Source: Verrucomicrobiaceae bacterium UBA7681 (lineage in GTDB: Bacteria; Verrucomicrobiota; Verrucomicrobiia; Verrucomicrobiales; Verrucomicrobiaceae). Taken from it: a stretch of DNA of 24,821 nt. Below the pieces are notes generated by a model. It saw only the letters and a list, made by a program, of their open reading frames with translations, searched no databases and was not told where the DNA came from. The translations under genes and the position numbers were made by a program. This document shows positions 1 through 5,471 of this stretch, one piece after another. The stretch lies in NCBI GenBank assembly GCA_002482965.1, contig DLGZ01000084.1:1-24821 (forward strand). The letters are read 5' to 3'. The first letter of the stretch is position 1. Each line of letters opens with the position of its first letter.

Positions 1-29
1 AGAGGGGGAGAGGGGGAGAGGGGGAGAGG
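1..29. repeat. Octanucleotide tandem repeat (agaggggg)n inside a coding region
   Basis: The unit agaggggg occurs three times in full and once in part at the very left edge, and may continue outside the window. On the minus strand it encodes Pro-Leu/Ser-Pro codons of the partial gene. The unit is not a multiple of three, so gain or loss of one unit shifts the reading frame. Confidence 0.85.
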
Positions 30-263
30 TGTGGTGTTTTCAGACGATGCAGCCGCATCCAGACACTCCAAGACGGGTTCAGACGATTGTAAGACGTTTT
101 CAGACGCGCGCAGACGCTCTGCTTGGTAGTAGCGGCGGTTCCTTTCGGCACGCCTGCTGGCCTTGGATGGCTCCGCATCCACGATAACGCCACCCTCAGG
201 GGTGAGCTCAAAGCGCCGGCCCGAGGCGAGCAGCGCGGCAATCATTTCTGTCGGGATCACCAT
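1..263 (-). CDS. Hypothetical protein, partial (3' end beyond left edge); possible replication-type protein of a mobile element
   Basis: An ATG at 263-261 opens a frame that stays open to the left edge (87 codons seen). The N-terminus (MVIPTEMIAALLASGRRFEL) is followed by a very basic stretch (RRAERNRRYY) and a Ser/Glu-rich part, then a Pro/Leu/Ser run coded by an octanucleotide tandem repeat. I do not recognise the family. The ATG lies within a segment that is duplicated near 1061-1096. The coding DNA holds a helically phased CGTCT array, as seen in genes with internal iterons (lambda O is the classic example), which makes a replication or DNA-binding role possible but unproven. The HNH gene lies just upstream on the same strand, its stop codon about 30 bases before this ATG, so they are probably co-transcribed. 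Confidence 0.55.
   Translation of the reverse strand, partial: MVIPTEMIAALLASGRRFELTPEGGVIVDAEPSKASRRAERNRRYYQAERLRASENVLQSSEPVLECLDAAASSENTTPLPLSPSPP
41..116. repeat. Eight-copy ~10-bp phased (c/a)agacg array
   Basis: Copies of cagacg/aagacg (with degenerate cagccg and cagaca) start at 41, 50, 60, 70, 80, 91, 101 and 111, a spacing of 9-11 bp that puts them on one face of the helix. On the minus strand the core CGTCT falls in all three codon phases of the overlapping gene, so the repetition is at DNA level and not a protein repeat. It resembles an iteron or cooperative protein-binding array. Confidence 0.7.
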
Positions 264-296
264 AGTTAGATCATGGTATGAGGTGGTATTCTATCA
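261..296 (-). repeat. Duplicated leader segment, copy A
   Basis: Read on the minus strand this is TGATAGAATACC-N3-TCATACCAT followed, after 9 bases, by the ATG of the left-edge gene. A near-identical segment, copy B, is at 1061-1096. In both copies the TGA at the start is the stop codon of the upstream gene, and the ATG lies 33 bases after it. It may carry a promoter or operator. Confidence 0.7.
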
Positions 297-944
297 GCCG
301 GGTTCAGCCGCGTGAACATGAATGTTTTGCAGGTGCCTTTCCAGATGCTCCGGATAGCCGTTCGAAGCCCTGGGATGCAGTCGCTCATGACAGGGGCGGC
401 AGATCGCAACCAGCTGGAAGAGGAGCTCATCACCCACATTGGCATAGGTCTTATGGTGGACTTCCGTGGCCCGAGCCTCCAAACACCCTTCGCAGGTGAC
501 CCAGGCCCTCCTCAAAACGCGTTGGCGCACGGACTGCCAGTCAGCAGATGCCAGATAGCGCTGATAGACAGCCCGCCACTCCGCCTTCCGCCTGGCGATG
601 GCAGCTTCCCGGCACTGCCCGTAGGCAGCAGCGCCACTGCGGAGGCGCCTCTGGTACAGCTCCTCATTCCACTGCGGGCACCTCTCGCGGTTGGGGACGC
701 TGGAGTGCGGGAGTGAATGGCTGAGCTTCTGGCCGCAGTCAGCACACTGGATGCGATAGAAAGGCTTGCCGTCCGACTGAAGCGCCACACGAGGCTCCCG
801 CCGCAGATGATCGCAATGCCGCTGCCTGGCCACCTCCGCGCTGATCTCACGGCTGTCGATGTCCAGCGAGGGAAACAGCCACTTGCGGCGCATAGGACGT
901 TGCGGGGTGATCGCTTCCATGAGGATGGGCAGGTGTGTTTCCAT
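294..944 (-). CDS. HNH endonuclease family protein
   Basis: The C-terminal third is a classic HNH (treble-clef) nuclease. In the numbering of the longest frame (TTG start at 1010, 238 aa) it shows Y-L-x-S-x-W-x2-V-R at about 151-161, a first zinc pair C173-x2-C176, the catalytic EVHHKTY motif (His185/His186), a conserved Asn191, and the second pair C204-x2-C207 with H208 and H212. A second possible zinc pair (CADC) is near residue 89. I prefer the ATG at 944 (216 aa) because the TTG lies inside the degenerate duplicated segment; neither has a convincing ribosome-binding site. Such proteins act as DNA nicking or cutting enzymes in phages, homing elements and defence loci. It sits between the left-edge gene and a small unknown ORF, all on the minus strand, probably part of an integrated element. 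Confidence 0.8.
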   Translation of the reverse strand: METHLPILMEAITPQRPMRRKWLFPSLDIDSREISAEVARQRHCDHLRREPRVALQSDGKPFYRIQCADCGQKLSHSLPHSSVPNRERCPQWNEELYQRRLRSGAAAYGQCREAAIARRKAEWRAVYQRYLASADWQSVRQRVLRRAWVTCEGCLEARATEVHHKTYANVGDELLFQLVAICRPCHERLHPRASNGYPEHLERHLQNIHVHAAEPG

Positions 945-1002
945 AGGTGTCTGGAGGCAATGCTGAAACCGGTTTGAATGCCATGATGGCCGGCATTTTT
1001 TC

Positions 1003-1096
1003 TTCTTCAAAGCGCCGGTCCGGGATCGGGCGGCGGGGCAGTCGTTTATGGTATGAACACCATGGATATATTATGGTATGATTCGGTATTTTATCA
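1003..1096 (-). pseudogene. Duplicated leader segment copy B with degenerate gene start
   Basis: On the minus strand, bases 1096-1061 match copy A (296-261) at most positions: TGATAaAATACC, then TCATACCAT, then ATGGTG. After the ATG the similarity to the left-edge gene continues patchily to a shared CCGGCGCTTTGA stretch (minus strand 1017-1004; counterpart near 216-205). A one-base length difference and an in-frame TAA after five codons break the frame. It looks like the dead 5' end of a paralogue of the left-edge gene. A -35/-10-like pair (TTGATA, 18 bp, TAATAT) lies in this copy and could serve the HNH gene. Confidence 0.5.
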
Positions 1097-1417
1097 AGCA
1101 CTTTTGACCTGCTTCACGATCTCGCCCCGGCCTCCTCCCAGCCCTTGCAGCCCCGCACCCGGCAGCCGGCAGCCGGATTTCAAGAGACGTTCCCGCCACC
1201 CGGCCTGTGTGCAAAAACTCGCAACGGGAAGCAAATCACGGCAGGCGTGGGCATTCAATCCAGCCTCCCGATGCTTTATGACCCTAGCCCCCCAAGCCTG
1301 ATGCCGCTGCTCCTGTGCATCGAGCAGCCCGACAACAAGACGACAAACGCCCGCCAAACCGCCTTGCTCAAAAGCGCGCTCGATGGCTGGCCGAAGTGTC
1401 TGTTCCTCGAATTTCAC
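1094..1417 (-). CDS. Small hypothetical protein
   Basis: A 107-codon frame from a GTG at 1417 to the TGA at 1096-1094, which lies inside the duplicated leader copy B exactly as the HNH stop lies inside copy A. The first half (about residues 5-55) reads like a compact helical protein with charged and hydrophobic alternation; the second half is Gly/Leu/Arg-rich and less convincing. I recognise no family. It is on the same strand as the HNH gene and the left-edge gene, and an AT-rich stretch lies upstream, which supports transcription in this direction. It may be a real accessory ORF or a decayed one. Confidence 0.4.
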   Translation of the reverse strand: MKFEEQTLRPAIERAFEQGGLAGVCRLVVGLLDAQEQRHQAWGARVIKHREAGLNAHACRDLLPVASFCTQAGWRERLLKSGCRLPGAGLQGLGGGRGEIVKQVKSA

Positions 1418-1781
1418 TCATCCTATAACGTTCGGTGCTTAACTTTTCTGAACCACCTGAAGGGTTGCAAAATAAGATTGTCAAAAAGCACGGATTCATC
1501 CAATGATGTAAAGATAAAGATGAATAATCGTAAACGAAGTATCAACTGTGGCGGTTGCAGCTCCTAGGAAATGATTGTGATATAGAAGTAAAAAAACCAT
1601 CTATTAAGAAAAGAAGAGACGTAAATACTCCAATGACCGGATCTTCCATCGCCGCTCCGAATTGCCTCCATGGCATGCCCATTCACACCTGCCGCATAGA
1701 GTGTCCATGCATTCTGCGCACGACCCCAGTCCCCCCAAAGCAAACCAGAACCAGAACCATAGACAAGGAAACCATAATACC
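1418..1781. other. AT-rich intergenic region at the edge of the left-hand element
   Basis: I see no convincing gene here. Bases about 1440-1640 are clearly more AT-rich than the genes on either side, with A-runs near 1590 and 1605. It separates the minus-strand element genes from plus-strand exported proteins, so it should hold divergent promoters, but I could not fix any. It is a candidate junction of the left-hand integrated element; no direct repeat or tRNA that would mark an attachment site was seen. Confidence 0.4.
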
Positions 1782-2375
1782 ATGAAGAAAGACGAAATAC
1801 CACCCATTCACCCGCCCTGCAGGCCCCGCCTGCATCAGCCTCCCCTCGCGCGCCTGCTCCAGTCAGGCCTCATCCTCCTCATGCTCATCGGCATGCAGCT
1901 CCAGTCATACGCCGTATGCGACACCTGCTGGGAAAGGCAGTACCTCACCGGTTGGCTCGCAGACGCCCAAACCGAAAGGAATGGCCTCGCCGTAGAACTC
2001 GGAATTTTGCAAGACACCCTCGAGGACGTCCTCTGCGAAGAAGAACCAGACGAACAGGAGATCCAGGACATCACAAATCGCATCTCGGAGGTGACACAGT
2101 CCATGAACACCGCAGACTCCATCATCAACGACGCGAGCCAGCGCCTGCAAAACCTCGGGCCGTGCATGATGAACCCGCCCTGCGGCCAAGGCGTCCCCCA
2201 GGATCCCGTCTATGACGACCCGCCCCCCCCTGAGGACCCACCCCAGGATCCTCCCCCCTACTACGGCGATCCCATCCCCGTCTATGAAGACCCGCCGCCC
2301 CCGCCAGAAGATCCCCCGTTCCCGCCAGAAGATCCCCAGTTCCCACCAGAAGATCCCGATCCCATTCCAGTGTAA
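1782..2375 (+). CDS. Exported Cys-containing protein with acidic proline-rich repeat tail
   Basis: The 197-aa product starts at ATG 1782, chosen because AAGGAA lies 11 bases upstream and a hydrophobic segment (about residues 28-40) then acts as a signal or anchor. It is followed by C46-x2-C49, a helical, acidic middle (about 50-125, likely coiled coil) with C85, then C128 and C134. The tail, from about residue 135, is almost only Pro, Glu and Asp, ending in three exact-length 7-residue repeats of PPEDPxF type (174-194). The four or five cysteines suggest disulphides outside the cytoplasm. No enzyme motif is visible. The next gene is another exported protein, but a hairpin lies between them. 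Function unknown; a cell-surface or cell-wall-spanning structural role is a guess. Confidence 0.75.
   Translation: MKKDEIPPIHPPCRPRLHQPPLARLLQSGLILLMLIGMQLQSYAVCDTCWERQYLTGWLADAQTERNGLAVELGILQDTLEDVLCEEEPDEQEIQDITNRISEVTQSMNTADSIINDASQRLQNLGPCMMNPPCGQGVPQDPVYDDPPPPEDPPQDPPPYYGDPIPVYEDPPPPPEDPPFPPEDPQFPPEDPDPIPV
2301..2363 (+). repeat. Three 21-nt coding tandem repeats (PPEDPxF)
   Basis: Three successive 21-base units encode PPEDPPF, PPEDPQF and PPEDPDP at the C-terminal tail of the proline-rich exported protein. The core ccagaagatccc is identical in all three. Confidence 0.8.
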
Positions 2376-2402
2376 TCCCTTTTGAAGTCCCCACCCGCAG
2401 CG

Positions 2403-2431
2403 CTTACCGGTCCGCACCCCGGGCCGGTAAG
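2403..2431 (+). terminator. GC-rich hairpin, probable terminator
   Basis: CTTACCGG (2403-2410) pairs perfectly with CCGGTAAG (2424-2431) around a 13-base loop that can itself pair in part. It lies 28 bases after the stop of the proline-rich gene. No T-run follows, so termination is not certain. Confidence 0.5.
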
Positions 2432-2457
2432 CCGCTCACCCAGGCGCGCACGCCCAC

Positions 2458-3060
2458 ATGAAAAAGCCGCTCCTCACACTCCTCCTGCCGCTGCTGCTTG
2501 CCGCCACCCTCCTTTGCACCCTGCGCGACAAAGACGGCCCCGCGCCCACATCCCGCGCCCCGGCCCACGTCGTGGCCGCCCCCGCCAAGCAGCCCTCACG
2601 CCTCGCCATCCCTTCGCCCGCCGATCAGCAGGCCGCCTTTGAAGCCGTCGTGCAAAAAATCGAGGACAAAAATGAAAAGCTCCGCGAGCACGCCACCAAA
2701 GCCTTCTCCAACATGAGCCCCAAGCTCCAGCAGCGCCTACTCGCCACCGTCATGCGCTTTCGCGAGCCCCGCATCCGCCAGCTCTTCAGCACCTGGAAGC
2801 TCGATCCCCAAACCGCAGACGACGCCATCAAGCTCATCGAAGAACACCAGGCCGAAGTCATGACCCGCCGCAGAGACTTCCTCATGTCCGGCATCCACGG
2901 CGCCCCCGACTACCGCATCGATAAGAGCGTCAATCAGGCCCTCGCCGAAGTCCAGCTCACCGCCCTCCTCGGCGAAGCCCGCTCCGCCGAACTCCGCGCC
3001 CTCGAAAAGAAGCTCGATGCCGAATACCTCGCCCGCGCCCTCAGAAACGCCACCGACTAA
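2458..3060 (+). CDS. Exported helical protein of unknown function
   Basis: This 200-aa product begins MKKPLLTLLLPLLLAATLLC, a clear export signal. The Cys at 20 lacks the small residue expected just before a lipobox Cys, so lipidation is doubtful. A Pro/Ala linker (about 25-55) leads to an all-helical, highly charged domain (about 58-200) with a possible coiled coil at 58-80 and repeated Leu/Arg/Glu patterning. It somewhat resembles periplasmic helical-hairpin sensor or chaperone-like proteins, but I cannot name a family. Transcription may be separate from the preceding exported protein because of the hairpin between them. No ribosome-binding site is visible, as for most genes here. Confidence 0.7.
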   Translation: MKKPLLTLLLPLLLAATLLCTLRDKDGPAPTSRAPAHVVAAPAKQPSRLAIPSPADQQAAFEAVVQKIEDKNEKLREHATKAFSNMSPKLQQRLLATVMRFREPRIRQLFSTWKLDPQTADDAIKLIEEHQAEVMTRRRDFLMSGIHGAPDYRIDKSVNQALAEVQLTALLGEARSAELRALEKKLDAEYLARALRNATD

Positions 3061-3210
3061 GAGCCTGTCCAGTGAACAGCCATGATTAGTTCGGGGGCGT
3101 CTGGCGTTGGCGAATCCAGGCGAGAAGGCTTGGTCGGGGGGCTCCAGTGGCGAGCCGCCTCGATTCTCAAACTTCAGGCCAGGCTCTTTCTGAAACGCCA
3201 GGCTGCCTGA

Positions 3211-3229
3211 CGAAAGCCCGTTGGGCTTT
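3211..3229. repeat. 19-bp direct repeat, left copy (self-complementary)
   Basis: cgaaagcccgttgggcttt occurs here and again, identically, at 3561-3579, 350 bases later. Each copy is a hairpin (AAAGCCC, 3-base loop, GGGCTTT). The pair brackets the orphan antitoxin gene and its promoter region. Confidence 0.85.
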
Positions 3230-3279
3230 TGGGGACGGGGAAGGTTTTGCGCTCTGAGATCGCACCCGTGTGGTGGAAA

Positions 3280-3301
3280 ACTTCGAGGTGGATTTCGAAG
3301 T
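3280..3301. promoter_or_regulatory. Inverted repeat upstream of antitoxin gene, possible operator
   Basis: ACTTCGA (3280-3286) and TTCGAAGT (3294-3301) form a dyad 21 bases before the antitoxin ATG. Antitoxins of toxin-antitoxin loci commonly autoregulate through such sites; the assignment rests on position and symmetry alone. Confidence 0.4.
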
Positions 3302-3322
3302 GGAATTGAGGATGGTCAGTCC

Positions 3323-3553
3323 ATGAGCACGACCGCCTTGACCCAGTCTTTGTTCTCGCTGCCTGTCGCCGAACGCGTGGCGCTGGCGGACAGGCTTTAT
3401 GCCAGCGTGCCGGAAGACTGGCAGAAGACCGTCGATCAGGCCTGGCTGGAGGAGGCGACGCGGCGTTCGGAGGAGATGGATGCCGATCCGAGTTTGGAAC
3501 TGTCGCATGAGGACTTCATGGCCGGGCTCAAGATCAATCGTGATCGTCGATGA
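3323..3553 (+). CDS. Addiction-module antitoxin of the putative 'addiction module component' (Unstab_antitox) family, toxin missing
   Basis: The 76-aa product has the typical layout of this family: an N-terminal helix ending in LPVAERVALADRL, a W-x3-V-x2-A-W-L-E-E core, and a C-terminal D-P-x-L-E-L-x-H-E-D-F tail ahead of basic residues. ATG 3323 is supported by GAGGAT about 9 bases upstream. Family members are normally followed, with overlap, by a RelE/ParE-type toxin gene. Here a start codon does overlap the stop (ATG 3550) but that frame closes after about 12 codons, and nothing toxin-like follows. The gene therefore looks like an orphan, either a decayed module or an anti-addiction gene. 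It lies between two identical 19-bp palindromic repeats. Confidence 0.85.
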   Translation: MSTTALTQSLFSLPVAERVALADRLYASVPEDWQKTVDQAWLEEATRRSEEMDADPSLELSHEDFMAGLKINRDRR

Positions 3554-3560
3554 AGCTAAG

Positions 3561-3579
3561 CGAAAGCCCGTTGGGCTTT
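3561..3579. repeat. 19-bp direct repeat, right copy (self-complementary)
   Basis: This is identical to 3211-3229 and starts 8 bases after the antitoxin stop codon, exactly where the toxin gene of such a module would begin. Confidence 0.85.
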
Positions 3580-3656
3580 GGGATGTGATCGAGACGTGCC
3601 AGGCTGTGGAGGCATTTTTTGATTATTTGCACACTGACCCCATCTCCCCATGTTCC

Positions 3657-3682
3657 CGGTCAACTTGTCACCTATGTGACCG
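3657..3682. repeat. Nested inverted repeat, possible insertion-sequence end remnant
   Basis: CGGTCA (3657-3662) and TGACCG (3677-3682) enclose a second dyad GTCAC-CTAT-GTGAC (3667-3680). The 'tgtcacctatgtgaccg' string reminds me of ends of IS481-like elements, from memory only. No transposase is present. It may mark the scar that removed the toxin gene. Confidence 0.3.
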
Positions 3683-3706
3683 ATCCGAACCCATTGTATT
3701 TTTGGA

Positions 3707-4291
3707 TCACTGCCATGGTGCTGGAGTAATGTTGGTTGTTGTCTGATTTGCGATTTGTATCGATGTTCGAGCCTGCGTGGTAAGCAGACTGAATAAATTC
3801 AGCATATTTTGACGCAGGATCGGGTCCGACGATCCACGAATTTGATTACAGTAGTTCGAAAAGTGTGCAATCAGTCGGTCGATTAGCAATGCTGGATTGA
3901 TGAGTATTATGCCTCCGTCGTTGTAAATGGGAACTTGAAGCTCGCGGGATAGGCCGCAACGATCCGTGGGCATAGCCGAATGATACATCCCGCAACGCAT
4001 GAACGAGTAGAGCCTGTCAGCGGCATCAGTTGAAACCTCAGCCAGTGAAAATACGCGCGCAATTCCGGCACAAAAAAACGTCTTCGAATTGTTACGGCTT
4101 GAAGCACCAACGTGAAATTGTTCGATCATCTCAAAGTAGTTTGTGATGATGCTGAGAATCGCAAATCCCGATTGAGATAGAGGGTCGCCGGGAGTGTCTG
4201 CGACAAAGTGTTCGGCAAGTTGCTTTGCAATCATCAATTGGCGATCCAAAAGGTGATTTTTAAAAGCGTCAATTTTCTCGTCATCGGTCAT
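3707..4291 (-). CDS. HEPN-like protein (possible RNase of a toxin or defence locus)
   Basis: The 194-aa product is mostly helical, with a conserved-looking block DTPGDPLSQSGFAILSIIT (about 32-50) and the sequence RCGMYH at 99-104, which fits the HEPN catalytic motif R-x4-6-H. Size and motif position suggest one of the plasmid-borne HEPN families (such as the pEK499_p136-type), most of which are predicted metal-independent RNases. The ATG at 4291 has no clear ribosome-binding site. Its GC content is well below that of nrdA and the other core genes, a sign of horizontal transfer. It lies on the opposite strand to the orphan antitoxin and is separated by a structured repeat from the zinc protein upstream. 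The HEPN call is an inference from one motif plus helical content. Confidence 0.7.
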   Translation of the reverse strand: MTDDEKIDAFKNHLLDRQLMIAKQLAEHFVADTPGDPLSQSGFAILSIITNYFEMIEQFHVGASSRNNSKTFFCAGIARVFSLAEVSTDAADRLYSFMRCGMYHSAMPTDRCGLSRELQVPIYNDGGIILINPALLIDRLIAHFSNYCNQIRGSSDPILRQNMLNLFSLLTTQARTSIQIANQTTTNITPAPWQ

Positions 4292-4594
4292 AGAAGGATT
4301 TCATTCTAATAAATAATTGCTGACAATATACATAATGCCTAGTGTTTTTTCGCTTTCGCAGGCTGGACGACGGCCTGTGAACAAAGAACGTTCTTTACCC
4401 CGCGAAAGCGGTAGCTACGATGCAGGCTTGCGCCGTGCATCTTCGCGACCGCACTCCAAAAGCACGGCTTGCTGAAGTGGCCAACCCTCTCCCAACCCGT
4501 GATCCAAGCTCTTAACCGAGTGCCATTCATGCCTGGCATCTTTTCTGGCTTTGAAACAAAAGATCGACACTTCAGGGGCCGACGGGAAGCAAAG
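4292..4594. other. Intergenic stretch with structured repeat
   Basis: No gene is convincing in this 303-base stretch. Its first ~50 bases are AT-rich and should hold the promoter of the HEPN-like gene. Bases 4351-4441 contain a chain of dyad symmetries listed separately. The minus strand can be read as a frame of 126 codons (4719-4339), but that overlaps the zinc protein gene and reads like translated repeat DNA. Confidence 0.5.
4351..4441. repeat. Chain of dyad symmetries; candidate dispersed repeat (REP/MITE-like) or structured RNA
   Basis: Four symmetries follow each other: CGCTTTCGC (4351-4359) with GCGAAAGCG (4402-4410); the perfect 14-base palindrome AAAGAACGTTCTTT (4383-4396) inside it; the palindrome GTAGCTAC (4411-4418); and GATGCA (4419-4424) with TGCATC (4436-4441). 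This is far more pairing than chance would give in 91 bases. Confidence 0.6.
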
Positions 4595-5392
4595 TTATCG
4601 CCCGCGACTGTAAATTGCAGGAGAGCCCTGGCTAACAAGCCACTCATCAATTCGATGCGCCACGAACCGCAATTCATTTGGTTTGGCATCAAACAAGACA
4701 AGACTTCCTGATGGCCCAATGAATAGAGGCTCTTTCAGCCCAGGATGCGGATGGTTCGAACAGAATGTCATCCAGCAAATGCCTGCCATGACGGTGCGAT
4801 AAACGACTTGTCCGGAATCGCCCCAACGTATTGCGCTTGGCGCAATGCTGACCCCTTCCAGAGGTTCATCCGCGATTTTTAGTCGAAACCATATTGATGA
4901 GTAGCGCCAAGGTTCGCCGGGGTCTGAGGCCAAAAGCATTTGCCTCAGACGTTCCGTATGGGCTTCACCAAGCCTAGCTGATGCATAATAAGGTTGGTTA
5001 GAGACCCCCATCGCGAACAAGTTATACATCGTGAAAAGCTTCACTTGTTCGTACGACAACCCATTGATGACTCGATGTCCGTTTGATGGTGTGCGAGCTA
5101 CGGAATTATCATGGTACAAGACTTGAGCCATGTATGTCTCAAATTTACCACGTTCTCCTTCACATGAACTACAGAAAAGCGGCTCTGTTAGACCTGAGTT
5201 GAGGGGGTTATAGTCGAACTTTTGCTGATTTGCCTTGTAGATTAAGCGGCATCTCTGGTTGTCGCTTCTGTGGGCCAAGCCGCTCTCCTTCCAAAGAAAT
5301 TTTGGGAGGACATGTGATTTCTTAATTGGTGGATTACGTTGGCAAATTCGGCACAATTGACCTGTAACGCCTTCTGGAATTGACAATTTCAT
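4595..5392 (-). CDS. Treble-clef/HNH-like zinc protein of unknown function
   Basis: The 265-aa product starts at ATG 5392; the frame is open further upstream but only by reading back through the nrdA terminator and the nrdA 3' end. It has the layout of a widespread uncharacterised family: C14-x2-C17 followed by K-S-H-V-L-P-K-F-L (His27), then about 40 residues later a Gly-Leu-x-E-x-L-F-C74-x2-C77-E-x3-G-x-F-E block. These four Cys and the His form a probable zinc-binding treble clef related to HNH nucleases. The remainder (about 85-265) is a mixed domain without motifs I know. Base composition is lower in GC than nrdA, as in the HEPN-like gene. The start lies only about 10 bases past the nrdA terminator hairpin, so no promoter of its own fits there. 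Confidence 0.7.
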   Translation of the reverse strand: MKLSIPEGVTGQLCRICQRNPPIKKSHVLPKFLWKESGLAHRSDNQRCRLIYKANQQKFDYNPLNSGLTEPLFCSSCEGERGKFETYMAQVLYHDNSVARTPSNGHRVINGLSYEQVKLFTMYNLFAMGVSNQPYYASARLGEAHTERLRQMLLASDPGEPWRYSSIWFRLKIADEPLEGVSIAPSAIRWGDSGQVVYRTVMAGICWMTFCSNHPHPGLKEPLFIGPSGSLVLFDAKPNELRFVAHRIDEWLVSQGSPAIYSRGR

Positions 5393-5401
5393 ATGCAAAA
5401 T

Positions 5402-5425
5402 GCGGCGGGCATTGCTGCCCGCCGC
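5402..5425 (-). terminator. Rho-independent terminator of nrdBA
   Basis: A perfect 9-bp GC-only stem, GCGGCGGGC with GCCCGCCGC around a 6-base loop, 47 bases after the nrdA stop. On the minus strand it is followed by ATTTTG, a short U-tract. Confidence 0.8.
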
Positions 5426-5471
5426 TGGATGGATCAAGGAAATGTAGTGAGCTGAAAACGTCCCCGCTGTA

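Noticed and set aside
41..116. Phased repeats considered as a CRISPR array
   Set aside because: The unit is only about 6 bp with 4-5 bp between copies; there is no repeat-spacer structure and no cas gene.
4339..4719. 126-codon minus-strand frame
   Set aside because: It overlaps the start of the structured repeat and the 3' end of the zinc protein gene, and its end reads like translated repeat DNA; not called as a gene.
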